Positions 39,601 through 50,466 of a stretch of DNA of 64,000 nucleotides are shown here, one piece after another. The notes under the pieces were generated by a model that worked only from the letters and a program-made list of their open reading frames with translations, was not told the origin of the DNA and ran no database searches. The DNA is from Progne subis subis (lineage: Eukaryota > Chordata > Aves > Passeriformes > Hirundinidae), in the NCBI GenBank assembly GCA_022316685.1, contig JAKJHU010000030.1:7156860-7220859 (forward strand), written 5' to 3'. Made by a program: the position numbers and the translations under genes. Numbering within the stretch: the first letter of the stretch is position 1; each line of letters opens with the position of its first letter.

Positions 39601-40608
39601 GTTATCACTAGGAGATAGGGCGTGATTGGGCGTTAATGAAATTTAAAGTAATTAAATGAGAGGATGTCTAATTTCAGGAAGTTTCAATTCAAGTTTCAAC
39701 TTAAGCCATGACTCTAAGGTGCTGTTAGGTAGCATTGCAGTAACATTTTGACAGCCTGAATGTAAGTTAACATATAAATGAAAAAAAAAAAAAGTAAATG
39801 AAATGCTGCTGTACAAGATGTCTGAGTTATATGAGGAATGGGTAAGAACAGCAGAAGATTCAGAATAAGACAAAAGAAGAGATGTTAGGAGTTCTGAACA
39901 AATTATAGATCATTGAGTGTATATGTAAAGTGATGCTTACTGACTTGCAAAAATCTTTAATAAATATAGAACATATTAGTAAGAATATCTCCAGAAACTA
40001 AAAAAAAAAAAAAAAAAAAGAACTGTGGATGTTTAGGAGGGGATGATCATTGACAAGTAACTCTGTTTTTGAACCAAGCTGTTTCAAAAGTTTGTGTCAT
40101 CCTGAGCCTATAATTCATAATGATAGACAGTGAATGCACAACTTACAAGGAGCTATCATAAACATTATGTCAAATCTAAATGCAGCGTTATGCATGCTCA
40201 GAAATACCTTGAGTGTTAGAACATTTTGAGTAAGCTTAGCTGCTAGAGCAATATCACTCCAATCAATGCTGTGCCAGCCCATTGCACACCATAGCAACAC
40301 AAAGGGTAAGTTATACAAATGCAAAAGGAATGCAGAAAGAGAGCTGAAAATTCCTAATTCACAAGACAAGTATAATTTAAGAAACAAGGTTTTGTTTGGG
40401 ATGTAGAATGATCCTTACAGAGGAGAGACCATTTCCCTATTGGCGTGCTCCAAGTTCTGTTTGCAAATAGATAATAACTGTAGAGTCCTTTCAGTTCAGT
40501 GCTGAAGACTTGAAGACTGCCATTTCAGAAGGCTTTTGGGAATAACCTTTTCTCACTTTGATCCCTCTGAATCCCTTCTATCCTTTTCTATTTGATCTGC
40601 CTTAGGCC

Positions 40609-40642
40609 TTTTTTTTTTTTTTTTCTTTTTTTTCTTTTTTTT
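40609..40642. repeat. T-rich simple repeat
   Basis: Three T runs (16, 8 and 8 T) separated by single C residues; low-complexity sequence. Confidence 0.9.
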
Positions 40643-41014
40643 AATAAGTGCTTAGGAACACATGAAGAGATGAATCAGTTTAAAGTAAAACTTTCAGTCA
40701 ATACTCAGGAGGTAACTATGTTGGTTTCATAATGCTTTTCAATGGAGGTGATCTGATCCAGCCTATACAAATCTAAAATGAAAAAGACATTTCTTTCTGA
40801 ACAGTGAACTATCTGATAATGAAAGGGCAAAAAAGCAGAGACTTATGGGTCAACAAGAAATCCATCCTCAGAAATAACTGTCAGCCAATTTTATCTCTTG
40901 AGTAATTTCAGTGATCACATATCAGCACTTGATGCAGTGCTGGAGTCACGGCTAGCTCACGGAACCATGCTAAGAGTGGGCTGTTCCCCAAAAAGGAATT
41001 CTCTACATCACAGA

Positions 41015-41427
41015 TGTTACAGGCTTTAGTGGAGGCAAAGATGAGGGAGAGGTCTCTCATTTAGGTTCCGAAAAAGTTTATTCTCTTGGAGGGTCCAGGG
41101 ACAAAAGAGTGTGAACACCTCTATTCATTAGCTTATATACTACCAGTGTCTTGGGGGCGGGTTCCAAGTCTGGACCAATGAGGGAACAGTTGGGGAGGAG
41201 TTTAAGGTGGGGTTTACAGAGCCTCAGCCAACAGGGAGATTTGAGGGATGGGAACAGTTTACATCAACCAATGGGGCCTCGAAGATTAGGGGATTTCCAA
41301 AGGGGATTTCCAGACAGGGGGATGACCTTAGGGTGGATTGACAGCAAACTTGCTGGAACAAGGGGTAGGTACAAGGTAGGATTGACAACTGAGTAAGAGG
41401 GTACAATTTAGGCTTAAACCATCAACA
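41015..41427 (-). mobile_element. Solo LTR, minus orientation, possible class I type
   Basis: The element runs from 'tgttacaggctttagtgg' to 'ttaaaccatcaaca', so each strand begins TGTT and ends AACA. It is flanked by the 4-bp repeat CAGA (41011-41014 and 41428-41431); a 4-bp duplication would suggest a class I (gamma-like) integrase. Because bases before the repeat also agree, a 5- or 6-bp duplication with slightly different ends cannot be excluded. Sense is minus: a TATATAAG box is at 41132-41139 and AATAAA at 41077-41082, 50 bases downstream. No internal region is present. It lies only 16 bases from the next LTR, which has the opposite orientation. Confidence 0.72.
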
Positions 41428-41443
41428 CAGAACAGTACAGGGG

Positions 41444-41791
41444 TGTCACCTTGGTTTTTCTGAGTTTTTTTAAAGCCTTCTACTTGTTCATAAGATGGAG
41501 TCAGTTTCTTTAGTTTCACAATATTAAGAGTAGTTTTTGCTTTTCTCACCCATGGGAACATTAACAAACCTTTTGTTTTCATTTCCTGTCCTTTGTTTAC
41601 ATACTCTAGCCTGATTAACAGCTAGTCTGGCCAGTGGGTTGGAAGGGTAGTAACCTCAAAAGCCAATCCACAACCAGACCCACAAATGTATAAAAATGAA
41701 AGAATAAGCAGGCTGCTCGCACTCTTGGAGAGCAACTCTGCACCTGCAGACCTCTTGTCTCTGTGTTATCTCTTTGCGTGCCGCGATCACA
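41444..41791 (+). mobile_element. Family B solo LTR, plus orientation (oldest of three copies)
   Basis: It starts 'tgtcaccttggtttttctga' and ends 'cgtgccgcgatcaca'. It aligns along its length with the copies at 58853 and 62073: shared 'gttttctgag' start region, 'aaagccaatc' CCAAT motif, 'agacccacaaatgtataaaa' TATA region. Here the AATAAA equivalent is mutated (aataag). Flanking hexamers are CAGGGG (41438-41443) and CAGAGG (41792-41797), a 6-bp duplication with one mismatch. The greater divergence and imperfect duplication mark this as the oldest of the three. Confidence 0.82.
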
Positions 41792-41797
41792 CAGAGG

Positions 41798-42298
41798 GGA
41801 AACTGGAGCAAACCATTTGGGATAATAACACTCCACAACAACCAGTATCATTAGCACAACTGTTAGCACAAGACATTAACACAATATTATAACTATAGTG
41901 CAGTTTGGTCCAATGGACATCAATGGTAAGGTTTCACTTACTTTCACATGAGCTAATTCAGGTTGTTTAACAGCCATGAGCAAGCTGTTTGAATTGGATT
42001 TATCTAATTTTAGAAATCTAGAAGTTAAGCATCGCATCTAAGTTGCACATCTGTATTTCCAATGCAATGAGTGACTGGATGCATCTCCAGAGTGTGCTTA
42101 ATTTCATTCTGAGCTTATGTCTAAAGGAGGTGGGAATAATCACCCACCCTCCATCCCCCGACTATAGTGAAGCCTCGATCACTGCTTTGACCTGCTGCTT
42201 TAGTTTTAGATTACTAAAGATGAATGATTTCTGTAGAATACAAATCCAATTGTAACAGCATGACAGCCATGTAATTGAAACATTAGTTTCTCCATACA
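41798..42298. other. Spacer between two LTRs
   Basis: About 500 bp between the family B LTR and the ERVL-type LTR. A frame running out of the LTR continues to about 41892, but no gag-like motif is recognisable. Nothing else was identified. Confidence 0.35.
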
Positions 42299-42842
42299 GC
42301 ATTTCCTGGTTTTGGCTGGCACGATGTCAGTTTTCTTTGTAGCAGCTGATATGGACCTGTGGTTTGGATCTGTGCAGGAGACACTATTGATAATTCAGGG
42401 ATATTTTTGTTATTGCTGAATAGTGCTTGCACAGAGTCAAGACTTTTTCTCCTTCTCACCTCACTGCACCAGCAAGCTGTTTGAGGGTGGACAAGAATGT
42501 GGAAGTGAACATAGCTGGGACAGCTGACCCCACCTGACCAAAGGGGCCAGATCATATGGCATCATGCTCAGCATATAAATCTGGGGAAAAAGGGGGGGGG
42601 GGGGATGTAACATTGTTTTTGTTCTCAAAACACCATGAAATGTGATTTTCTAGGGATAGTTGAACACCTGCCAGCCCACAGGAGGCAGTGAATGCACAGT
42701 CTTTGCTTTACTTATTAAACTCTATCTCAACCCATGAGTTTTCTCTCTTTCACCTTTTCAGTTCTCTGCTCCAGCCTGCTAGGGGGGAGTCAGTGAGCAG
42801 CTGTGTGGGGCTGAGTTGCCAGGTGGGGTAAACTGCTACACA
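42299..42842 (+). mobile_element. Solo ERVL-type LTR, plus orientation
   Basis: Same group as the element at 10163-10684: shared 'ttgataattcagggatattt', 'gggacagctgaccccacctg' and 'tctatctcaacccatgag' segments in order, ending '...ggggtaaactgctacaca'. The promoter is better preserved here: TATAAA at 42575-42580, in 'agcatataaatctggggaaa'. An ATTAAA polyadenylation-type signal is at 42714-42719. A G12 run at 42593-42604 sits just after the TATA box. The 5' end is approximate and no clear 5-bp duplication was found. No internal retroviral sequence is present. Confidence 0.85.
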
Positions 42843-43707
42843 GTGGAAGCTGCAGACAAGCAATTTCTCATATTCTCTTTTTACTCAAGTTTAAAGGAGA
42901 TTAACAGAGATTATTTGATGTGGCAGAGAGAAAAAGTCTGTATTAGAAAAGCAACCAATAGTAAGATAAATGTATTGTATTATGTATTTTTTTGCTTACT
43001 AAGAGGAAGATCTTCAGCTCATACATTGACTGGATGCTAGAGGTAACAACTATATTAACAAAAGTTCTGGTGATATGTAGTGTAGAGCGTTATGTCAGTA
43101 CATCTCCCATCCATTACGCTTGTTAGAACTCTGTAAGACAAAGAGAAATTTGGTAATAAGTCAAGTTAGTAACATTACATCAATAGCATATATCTAATTA
43201 ACCACCTTATAACTGCCAAGTTCTGCAAATGGAGTCAACACTAAAGGGATCTCTCCATCTCCCATAATTTATTTTATTACCAGATAGAGCTAGCATAATG
43301 TATTTCCCTGCAACTCTACAGTTGTGATAAACGTCAAACTAAAAGAGAACCTAAAAAGGGATATTAGAGGTTTGCTTGGAATAGAAGGATTGATCAATTT
43401 GTCTGTCAGGCACATGCCAAAGTAAAGTGCTGTGATCAAGAGGTGATATATGAGGGACTTCTGTCACAGATTTATAGATTCAAGGATAAACCTTTGAAAT
43501 ACAATTATTATTATTATAAATGCTTTATATGTCTCTGGGGAAAATCTTTCATTATCTCTGAAATTAATAGTTAAAGCACATGGAGGAGATAAAGGAGTGG
43601 GAAAGTTCATCACAGAGGTGTGAGGTGGTGGGATCTAATTACAGGATTATCACAGTGCAGTTAAGCAGCTAAGATTTTACAAAAAACCTGGTCTGATATC
43701 TCCATTG
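42843..43707. other. Unassigned sequence
   Basis: AT-rich, with no gene or repeat recognised. Confidence 0.35.
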
Positions 43708-43858
43708 TGAATGCCCCATTCCAGGATGTTGCTCAGGGTCAGGCTGGATGGGGCTTTGTGCAACCTGGTCTTGTGGAAGATGTCCTTGCCCACAGCAGGA
43801 GTATTGAATAGATGCAGTTGTCCCTTCCAACCCAAACCATTCTGTAATTCCATTATTA
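43708..43858 (+). repeat. CR1 LINE 3' end (plus strand)
   Basis: Landmarks 'aatgccccattccaggatgt', 'caggctggatggggctttgt', 'caacctggtcttgtgg', 'tgtccttgcccacagcagg' and 'cccttccaacccaaaccatt' appear in the expected order and end in degenerate terminal octamers ('attctgtaattccatt'). Truncated to about 150 bp, non-coding. Confidence 0.93.
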
Positions 43859-46800
43859 TGGCCCTGATGGAGGTTTTAAATTGTTTTAGATGGTCAATAA
43901 TTGAAAAATATGAGTCCTTTAGCAAGGAAAGAAAGGAAGAAAGGAAGGTAGAATCATTGTGTGGGCTATTATCTTCACATTCAAAGGTATTTTTCATTAT
44001 TATATATATGTATCATGTACAGCATTCATTTTCACATTTTTATAATTGGAAATATTTGTAATTTCTTCTTCAAGTGCAAAGAGGAATTGCAATGAAGAGG
44101 GATATTATGCTGGAAGCTGCCTTAGCCATGGAACCTACTCAAAAGTACATACATCTACCGATCCAGAAAAATTTGGATGTGCCTAAAGAAACGAACAGTG
44201 TAACATGAAGAGAATTAATATTGGCTTATTGCTCAAGATCTTGCTGGCAATGATTAGTGATTTTCTTGTTCTGATACAAAAGTTAACTTGCCAATACGAG
44301 AAGGGGGGAAAAAAAGTGACATGACAGTGAAAAGTAAATAGTGTGTTTTCTTCAACACTAGTATTTTTGATCTGCAAAACACATGGTCACATCACTAGAT
44401 GTGCTCCACATCAGGCACAACTACTTTCCAATCCATGCTCCCATAACACAAACTAATGTTAGTACTGATACTGCTTTAAAATTGCAATTTTGTATTTTTC
44501 CTCTCAGTAAACATCCTTTTTTGATGTAACTTTACAAAAAAAAAAAACCCAAAACACAAAGCAAACAAAAAACCCTCACCACTTTAGGGCTCAATATTCT
44601 AAAAAATTTTCTGTAAATCTTTATTTTGTTTTTGGAACAGTACAAGAGTAACTTAAAGTCTCTGAGGTATAAGATTCTTTACCCAAGTCCCAAGGGATAA
44701 AAATGCTTAATACATGATCAAAATCCAGTTCTATTTTTTAAAGTGTGCATTCCACCTTTGATGTAATCTACAGAGAGAGCAGGCTTTTAGAAATGATGCA
44801 AGCTGACAATTGATATCTAGCTTATTGACATTTAGAAGGGTAATTGTTTGCTGGCAGCTTGTCCAGAAGAAGTTTCCAAAGCCTCAGTGTACACATCACC
44901 CAAAGCTCTCACTGAAGGCCAATCTTCAAATGTCACTGTAGAACATAAACAGCTAAAAGGTTATCCTAATTAAAGCTGTGATGAGATAGTTCAAAACTAT
45001 CAAAAAGAGGAAAAGAACTATTACAAAAGTAGTCTAAATAAAATCTTTTTTTAGGTTTTTGTTGCTGGTTTGTTATGTCGGGTTTGTTTTTTTTTTTTTA
45101 ATTTGTAAACAAGATATTTAAGAGATACTATATATAAAAGATGCTTTTAATCAAGTACATTCATTTTAATTTGTATTCTCATTTTAAATAGCTCTTTCTA
45201 AGCTTTTAGAAAAGGAATTTTCTTATTAGAAAATTTTGACAGGTCTTGCAGGAGTAACTGAGATCATGAGGAGCATCAGAAGAGGCTACATGAAAAGGCC
45301 ATGGGGAGGATTGAAACAGTGCCAAGAAGAGTATGGCAGCCTCTCTCCTTATTCACTGCTGTGTTGAATCCCTGTTTTGTGTGAAATAAAATCCTATTGC
45401 TTTGTTCAAAGACATATGCACCTTATCATTGCCATCTTGTCACAAATACTACTCCCTTTTTCAGCCCCCAGCAAACTGTGTGAAAGAAGCTGTTCTGTTA
45501 TGATATGAGGGTACTGTATATGAGTTCTGCCAACTTGAAAATTCAACATATATCTAATGAATTAAAGGGGCAAGGCCTGAACAATAAGAAGCGCTGGGGA
45601 AGATCCAGCATTAGTGAGTCCACCATCTCCCCAAGTTCCCCACTATGGGCTACAACATTTGGCTACTTCTCCCTTTGAGTCCAAGCAATTCTGCAGAAAG
45701 GATTTAGGAAAAAATCCTATATGAAACTATTGTTTTGGGGTTTTTAAAAATCTTTTATTTTTTAAAATAAGTCTTATGCAGAGCTATAAGAATCACTATA
45801 AATTCTGTCACACATCTTTTCATAGCTGTCTCTTCTCTCCCCCCGTCACTGCTTCCCAGTGAGTTTCTGTATGTCCACAACACACGTTGTTACACTGCCA
45901 CAAAAGGGCTGCTATTGCAAGAACTGAAGGTTTGGAGGTTTTGTTGTCATATAATTGGTATGCTGGTGTTAGCCCTGAACAATCCATAGGAGAAATTAAG
46001 AAGTTCACAGGATAATGCCTAGCAACTCAAAAAGGGAACAGAGACAACAACACTCACTACACCAAATTTTCACATGAGGGTAGTTGCTGTCAATCCCTCA
46101 GCATGAATGACTGGTGTAGCACCCACATTTAGAAAAATTAGAAATGCAAATGTAAATAGCTTTCCTTTCATATACCATGATTAGATGAAAAATTGTAATT
46201 AAAATACCAGGCAGGTCAGCAGTGCATAGACTAATTCATTCCTCATCACTAAAACCTCACCATGTGGTGACTCAACAAGGAATTCTTTCTGCACTACAGC
46301 CATTTCCCCCAAGGACAGTGCAACAGCAGAACATTGCTCTGTGTAGAGTTAGAGAACAAGATGCAAATACATATAGAGTTTCTGCTAGTATTTTAGCTCT
46401 TGAACACATTCCTAGGAACAGACAGAGTGGCAGTTCCCAGTCTTTGATTAATTCTTTTAAACATATCTTTTAAACAGTGTGGAACAAACTGTCCTTCTCA
46501 TTCTCAGTGTATCATACTGTGAGCAAATACATAAATACTTATTCTCCCTGACCCCCTCTGTCTGCATCCTGTCAAGACTTCCTCCTCCAGAATTGTCATC
46601 CATATCCTGCCCCATGCATTTTCCCATTCTGTTCCCCCAGACATGTTTGAGATCTCCCACAGCTCTGCTCCACAGAATAATGCTGCAATGCTTTCTTCTT
46701 ACACTACACAAACCCTACTGAGGTGCCAATGGTGCCCTTACCCGGTAGGCTGCTGGTTACAGGCGTCTTGTGCCTCCTTAGCCTGCTGCTCATTGAACCT

Positions 46801-49800
46801 AGTACTGATGCTCTGTCTCTTCCCTTTGGAAATCCTTCGTCTCTTGGCCACCCACCTGCAGCATCAAGGTAGGGTGTGGTCAGCAGCAGCAAGAGCACAG
46901 TGCCACTCTGTGGAGCCACCCCAAAACGCCCTGTCCTCTCAGTCTTCCTAAAAAGTACATATTCACAAAATCACTCTTCATCTATGAGGTTAATCCATGG
47001 CATTAAGTAAGCATGGATATTACAGATTTGTAGCCAGCTTGCTTTGCAGATACTCGAGCTGAAAACTGATTTTAGAACTTTGTCTTCCTGCTGAAAACTC
47101 TTTGTCCTCTCTCCCAAAACGCAGACTTGCTTCAGATCTGTTAGCTATGTTTTTATGGACATTTCTGTACCCTGTTTTGGATCCAGGATTCACAACCCTT
47201 TTTTGCCAAATATAGGTCTGCTGCCTACACAGCAAGAAAACATTTGGAGATGTGACATAAAAGTCAAGATGGGAAGGTGTTTAATAAGACTATGAAATTA
47301 TGAAGGGAAAATATGGCCAACATGACCTGTTTGTGTAAATTGGTGTATTGGATTGTGCTGGATTAGACAGCCCAAAATGAAGGCAAATTGCTCATCTACT
47401 AGCTTTTATGTCCATGTAAAGATAGTGTAAGTATAGCAGGAGGAATTTTGTGCTATCAGACAAGCAATAAATGTAAGACAGCATTCCTGCACTTCTTATT
47501 TAGAAAAAAGAAAAGAGGTGGTGAGGTTTTGTCAGTGATAAGTGCAAAAATGAGTGCAAAGCAGGTTTGCAACATGGCTTCTCTGCAGATTTTGCCACGA
47601 GTCTGAATTAAAGCAGAACATTTCCATTGCCACTTTTCACTAGGTTTTGTGTGTGTATGTCTGTGTATGTAGGTTCTTTGCAGAAGCTGGTCTAAAAATA
47701 CTTACAACTGCTTCTGAAGAATGACTCAATAATTCATGGAATTCAGACTTTCATAGATTTTAAGAACAGTTTAGGGCCTGAGTCCAAACCTGTTGAAAGC
47801 AGTGACTTGTTTCCAACTAGTATCAAAAGGACTTGGATAAGTATAGAAAGATCCACTTCAAAATATATATTGCTATTGGTTTTATTAAACACTTCAGATG
47901 AGGTAAAATCCTTCCTTTAATCCCCTACCAAAATGAAGTGACAACTATTTCATACATTACATGGAAATTTACTGGCATTTACAGAAGGGCAGAAAGGTGG
48001 CTTTCAAAAAGCCACTCTTTTGCATGTCATTTCTCCTGTCAGATCAGAATACATTATAATGTGGAAGAGGATGAGATAAGTCTACAGAGCTATTAAAAAG
48101 CTAGGTATAAAAGAGATCAGTGAAATGGCAGAATAATTAATAAGAAGATTATCTGTATTTAATTTGGCTAGCCTAACACCTTAATTATTAATTCCAATTA
48201 ATTTCTTCTTCAGTGATATTTCTCAGGAAATATTTATTCTGCACCTGCTAAAATCTGCCGCCTACACAACTTCAGTTAAACCAATATCATGAATAAAAAT
48301 ACTCCATTCTCTCATAGAGGGTTAGCAACACAGGCTGTTATTAAGCTTGCCTGCCACTTTGCATTATAAGACTCTGCTTCCAATTACTTGTAACTGTGTT
48401 AGACTCTCATTCTCATGGTTGCCTGCCAGGTGCTACTTCAAGATGACATTTGGAAAGTTTTATTCAAAAAAGTCAATTATGAAATTAAGACAGGGAAAGG
48501 AGATTTTTCTTCACTGAAAGATTTACAGGAATATTGTTCTAAGAAGTCCTTTTAAATTAAGACTTCAGTTAGCAGAAAGTCTTTCAGTACTTGAGCAGAA
48601 TTGCGTGCAAAGTTGATGGAGTCAGTCTGACACTACTGGTCATGTGCTACAGCAGTGAGAGGCCATTCCTTAAAACAACCTTTAGGCTGTCAGACCAAAG
48701 ATTGTGTGGTCTGCCATAAGATTTTTATTACAATGAGGCATTTTTTGTCAACAGAGACCATATTACCTGACCATTTATATTGCTTTCATTTTACAATTAG
48801 CTGCCTTTCTGTGTGGAGGTGAAAGGAGAGCAGTCCAGATGAATAGACTGGGCAATAGCTCTTGCTAAAATCAAACACTAGGTGTTTGGAGTTCAGATGT
48901 GTCCCTTTCCTCAGGGTCACTGCAGGATTCTGGTCCAGCATTTGTAGCTGAGAATTACAAACATCATTGCTAAGCAATCCAAATTACCTCATAAACAGTT
49001 GCATATGAACCTGGTCAAGAGGAAAAATTGTGGCATGTTTTCATGGTACATATGCACACACTACAACTGCTCTGGTGCCCTGCATGCCTCTTTTATCAGT
49101 CAGCCCACACTGGCCTTTTGGAGTAGGTAACTGTGCTCTCATGGCCAATTTATAACAATGCATAAGCATACAGAAAGATAAAAACCTCTGGAAATTATCC
49201 TTATCTGGATACCAGGATAGGTATATACATCTTCCCATACCAACTCTCAAAAGCAGCTCTATTTACAGGTCCAACCCTGGCTGTGCTCTGCTCATGTCTT
49301 GCCCTTTCCCCGAAGTTACGCTCACTTTTCCCTCCATGCATCCTGGGCAGAGCAAAGCTCCCCCTGTGGTCAAGGCTGGCAGGCTGGGCAGCTGCGAGGG
49401 AGGACCACGTGGGGAGGAGGGAAGAGCAAGGAAGGCTTTGTCACTGGCTTCACACTGAGGACATCTGCTTTGTCCCCTTCCTAATCACCAGTGCCTGGCA
49501 AGGACCCTTGCCTCCGCCTCTCACAGCCATAGCTGAGGCATAATGGCCCATACCCTGTAACACCTCCTATTCCTGCCCAGAAGCATTTGCAGAGTTGCAG
49601 TGTATTCCTACTCTGGTGATGTTTTGTGCTGGGCAGAAGCAACAGCTCTTGGAATCAGGTGGAGTTATTCTACAGGGCTTTTCTTTGGCGCCAGGGACAA
49701 AGAGGATCTTCATGGCACCTCCTGCCTTTCACAGTCTTGTTTCAGGACTCTAGGCTAGTTCTGCCAGCTGTCTGGTTTTATAGTATCTCAGGAGGGCAAG

Positions 49801-50339
49801 GAGATGGTGGATATGAGAAACCAGCAAGGTTGTAATTGCAGATTCTAAACAATAATAGCAGGTTCTAAATGTAGATGCCTAATATCAGGTTCTAGGAGGA
49901 TTTTTAGATACCTAGGCACAGAAGTGGGACTACATCTAACAGAATTGTCTCCTTTTTTAAAGTGCTCTTCACTCTTTCCTATCCCTGAAAGAACCATCAG
50001 AATAATCCTGGCTGGCCTGACCTCTCTCCCCATCAGTGATAGATACAGTGTCTGAGGGTAGGGGCAGCACAGTGCCTGTCCCCATCTACTGGCCAGCTGT
50101 GCAGAAGATGTCTCTCTCCTAGAGAAAGTTTCTCTACAGAGAATGAGCACTAAACATGTTGGATCCTCCCAAAGCAATGGCCTTTGCATATATATGCTTA
50201 TGACAACCAGTCTGTGTAGAAGAAAAACAGATTGTGGGGATGGAAAGTCTGACAAGGAGGGGTTATGCTGGCAGCTGCAGGTGAGAAAAGCTTGTGAACA
50301 TCCGGGGTTGCCCACACTTCCACTCACGTGCAGACACAG
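43859..50339. other. Unassigned sequence, about 6.5 kb
   Basis: No gene or named repeat is recognised. The 46.5-46.95 kb and 49.28-50.33 kb segments are GC-richer, with overlapping ORFs on both strands (up to 160 codons, 49845-50327 minus). None has a recognisable domain, and the frames are not bounded by convincing splice sites. Confidence 0.35.
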
Positions 50340-50466
50340 ACTATCCTGGGTTGGAAGGGATCAAAAGGATCATTGAGTCCAACTCATTAGTGAATGGCCT
50401 GTGCAAGGATGAAACCCAAGACCTTGACATTAGTGGCACCGTGCTCTGACTGGCTGATAGTGGCAC
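50340..50466 (-). repeat. SINE: tRNA-Ile-like head plus CR1-like tail (songbird type)
   Basis: On the minus strand, the part from about 50460 to 50400 reads like a decayed tRNA-Ile gene. It has an 'AGAGCACGGTGC' D-arm/anticodon-arm region, 'TGTCAAGGTC' in the variable region and a B-box 'GGTTTCATCC' at 50407-50416. The A box is degenerate. It continues into 'gttggactcaatgatcctt' and 'gatcccttccaacccaggat', a CR1-type 3' tail that would be recognised by the LINE reverse transcriptase. tRNA/CR1 hybrid SINEs of this kind are known from zebra finch and relatives, which makes this the best taxonomic marker in the window. The element is about 127 bp, with no clear duplication. Confidence 0.78.

Larger units (their letters stand above)
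35976..41010. other. Unassigned AT-rich sequence, about 5 kb
   Basis: No gene or named repeat is recognised. Homopolymers: poly(A) at 36623-36643, 39002-39018 and 40000-40019, and T-rich at 40609-40642. ORFs of up to 104 codons have no domain. Confidence 0.35.

Noticed and set aside
41798..41892. Gag start after the family B LTR
   Set aside because: No primer-binding site follows the LTR, the flanking hexamers suggest a solo LTR, and the short frame has no gag motif.
49845..50327. 160-codon minus-strand ORF
   Set aside because: No recognisable family; it lies in a GC-richer patch where both strands are open in places.
50400..50460. Functional tRNA-Ile gene on the minus strand
   Set aside because: The A box and acceptor stem are degenerate and the sequence continues into a CR1-like tail, so it is a SINE head and not a tRNA gene.
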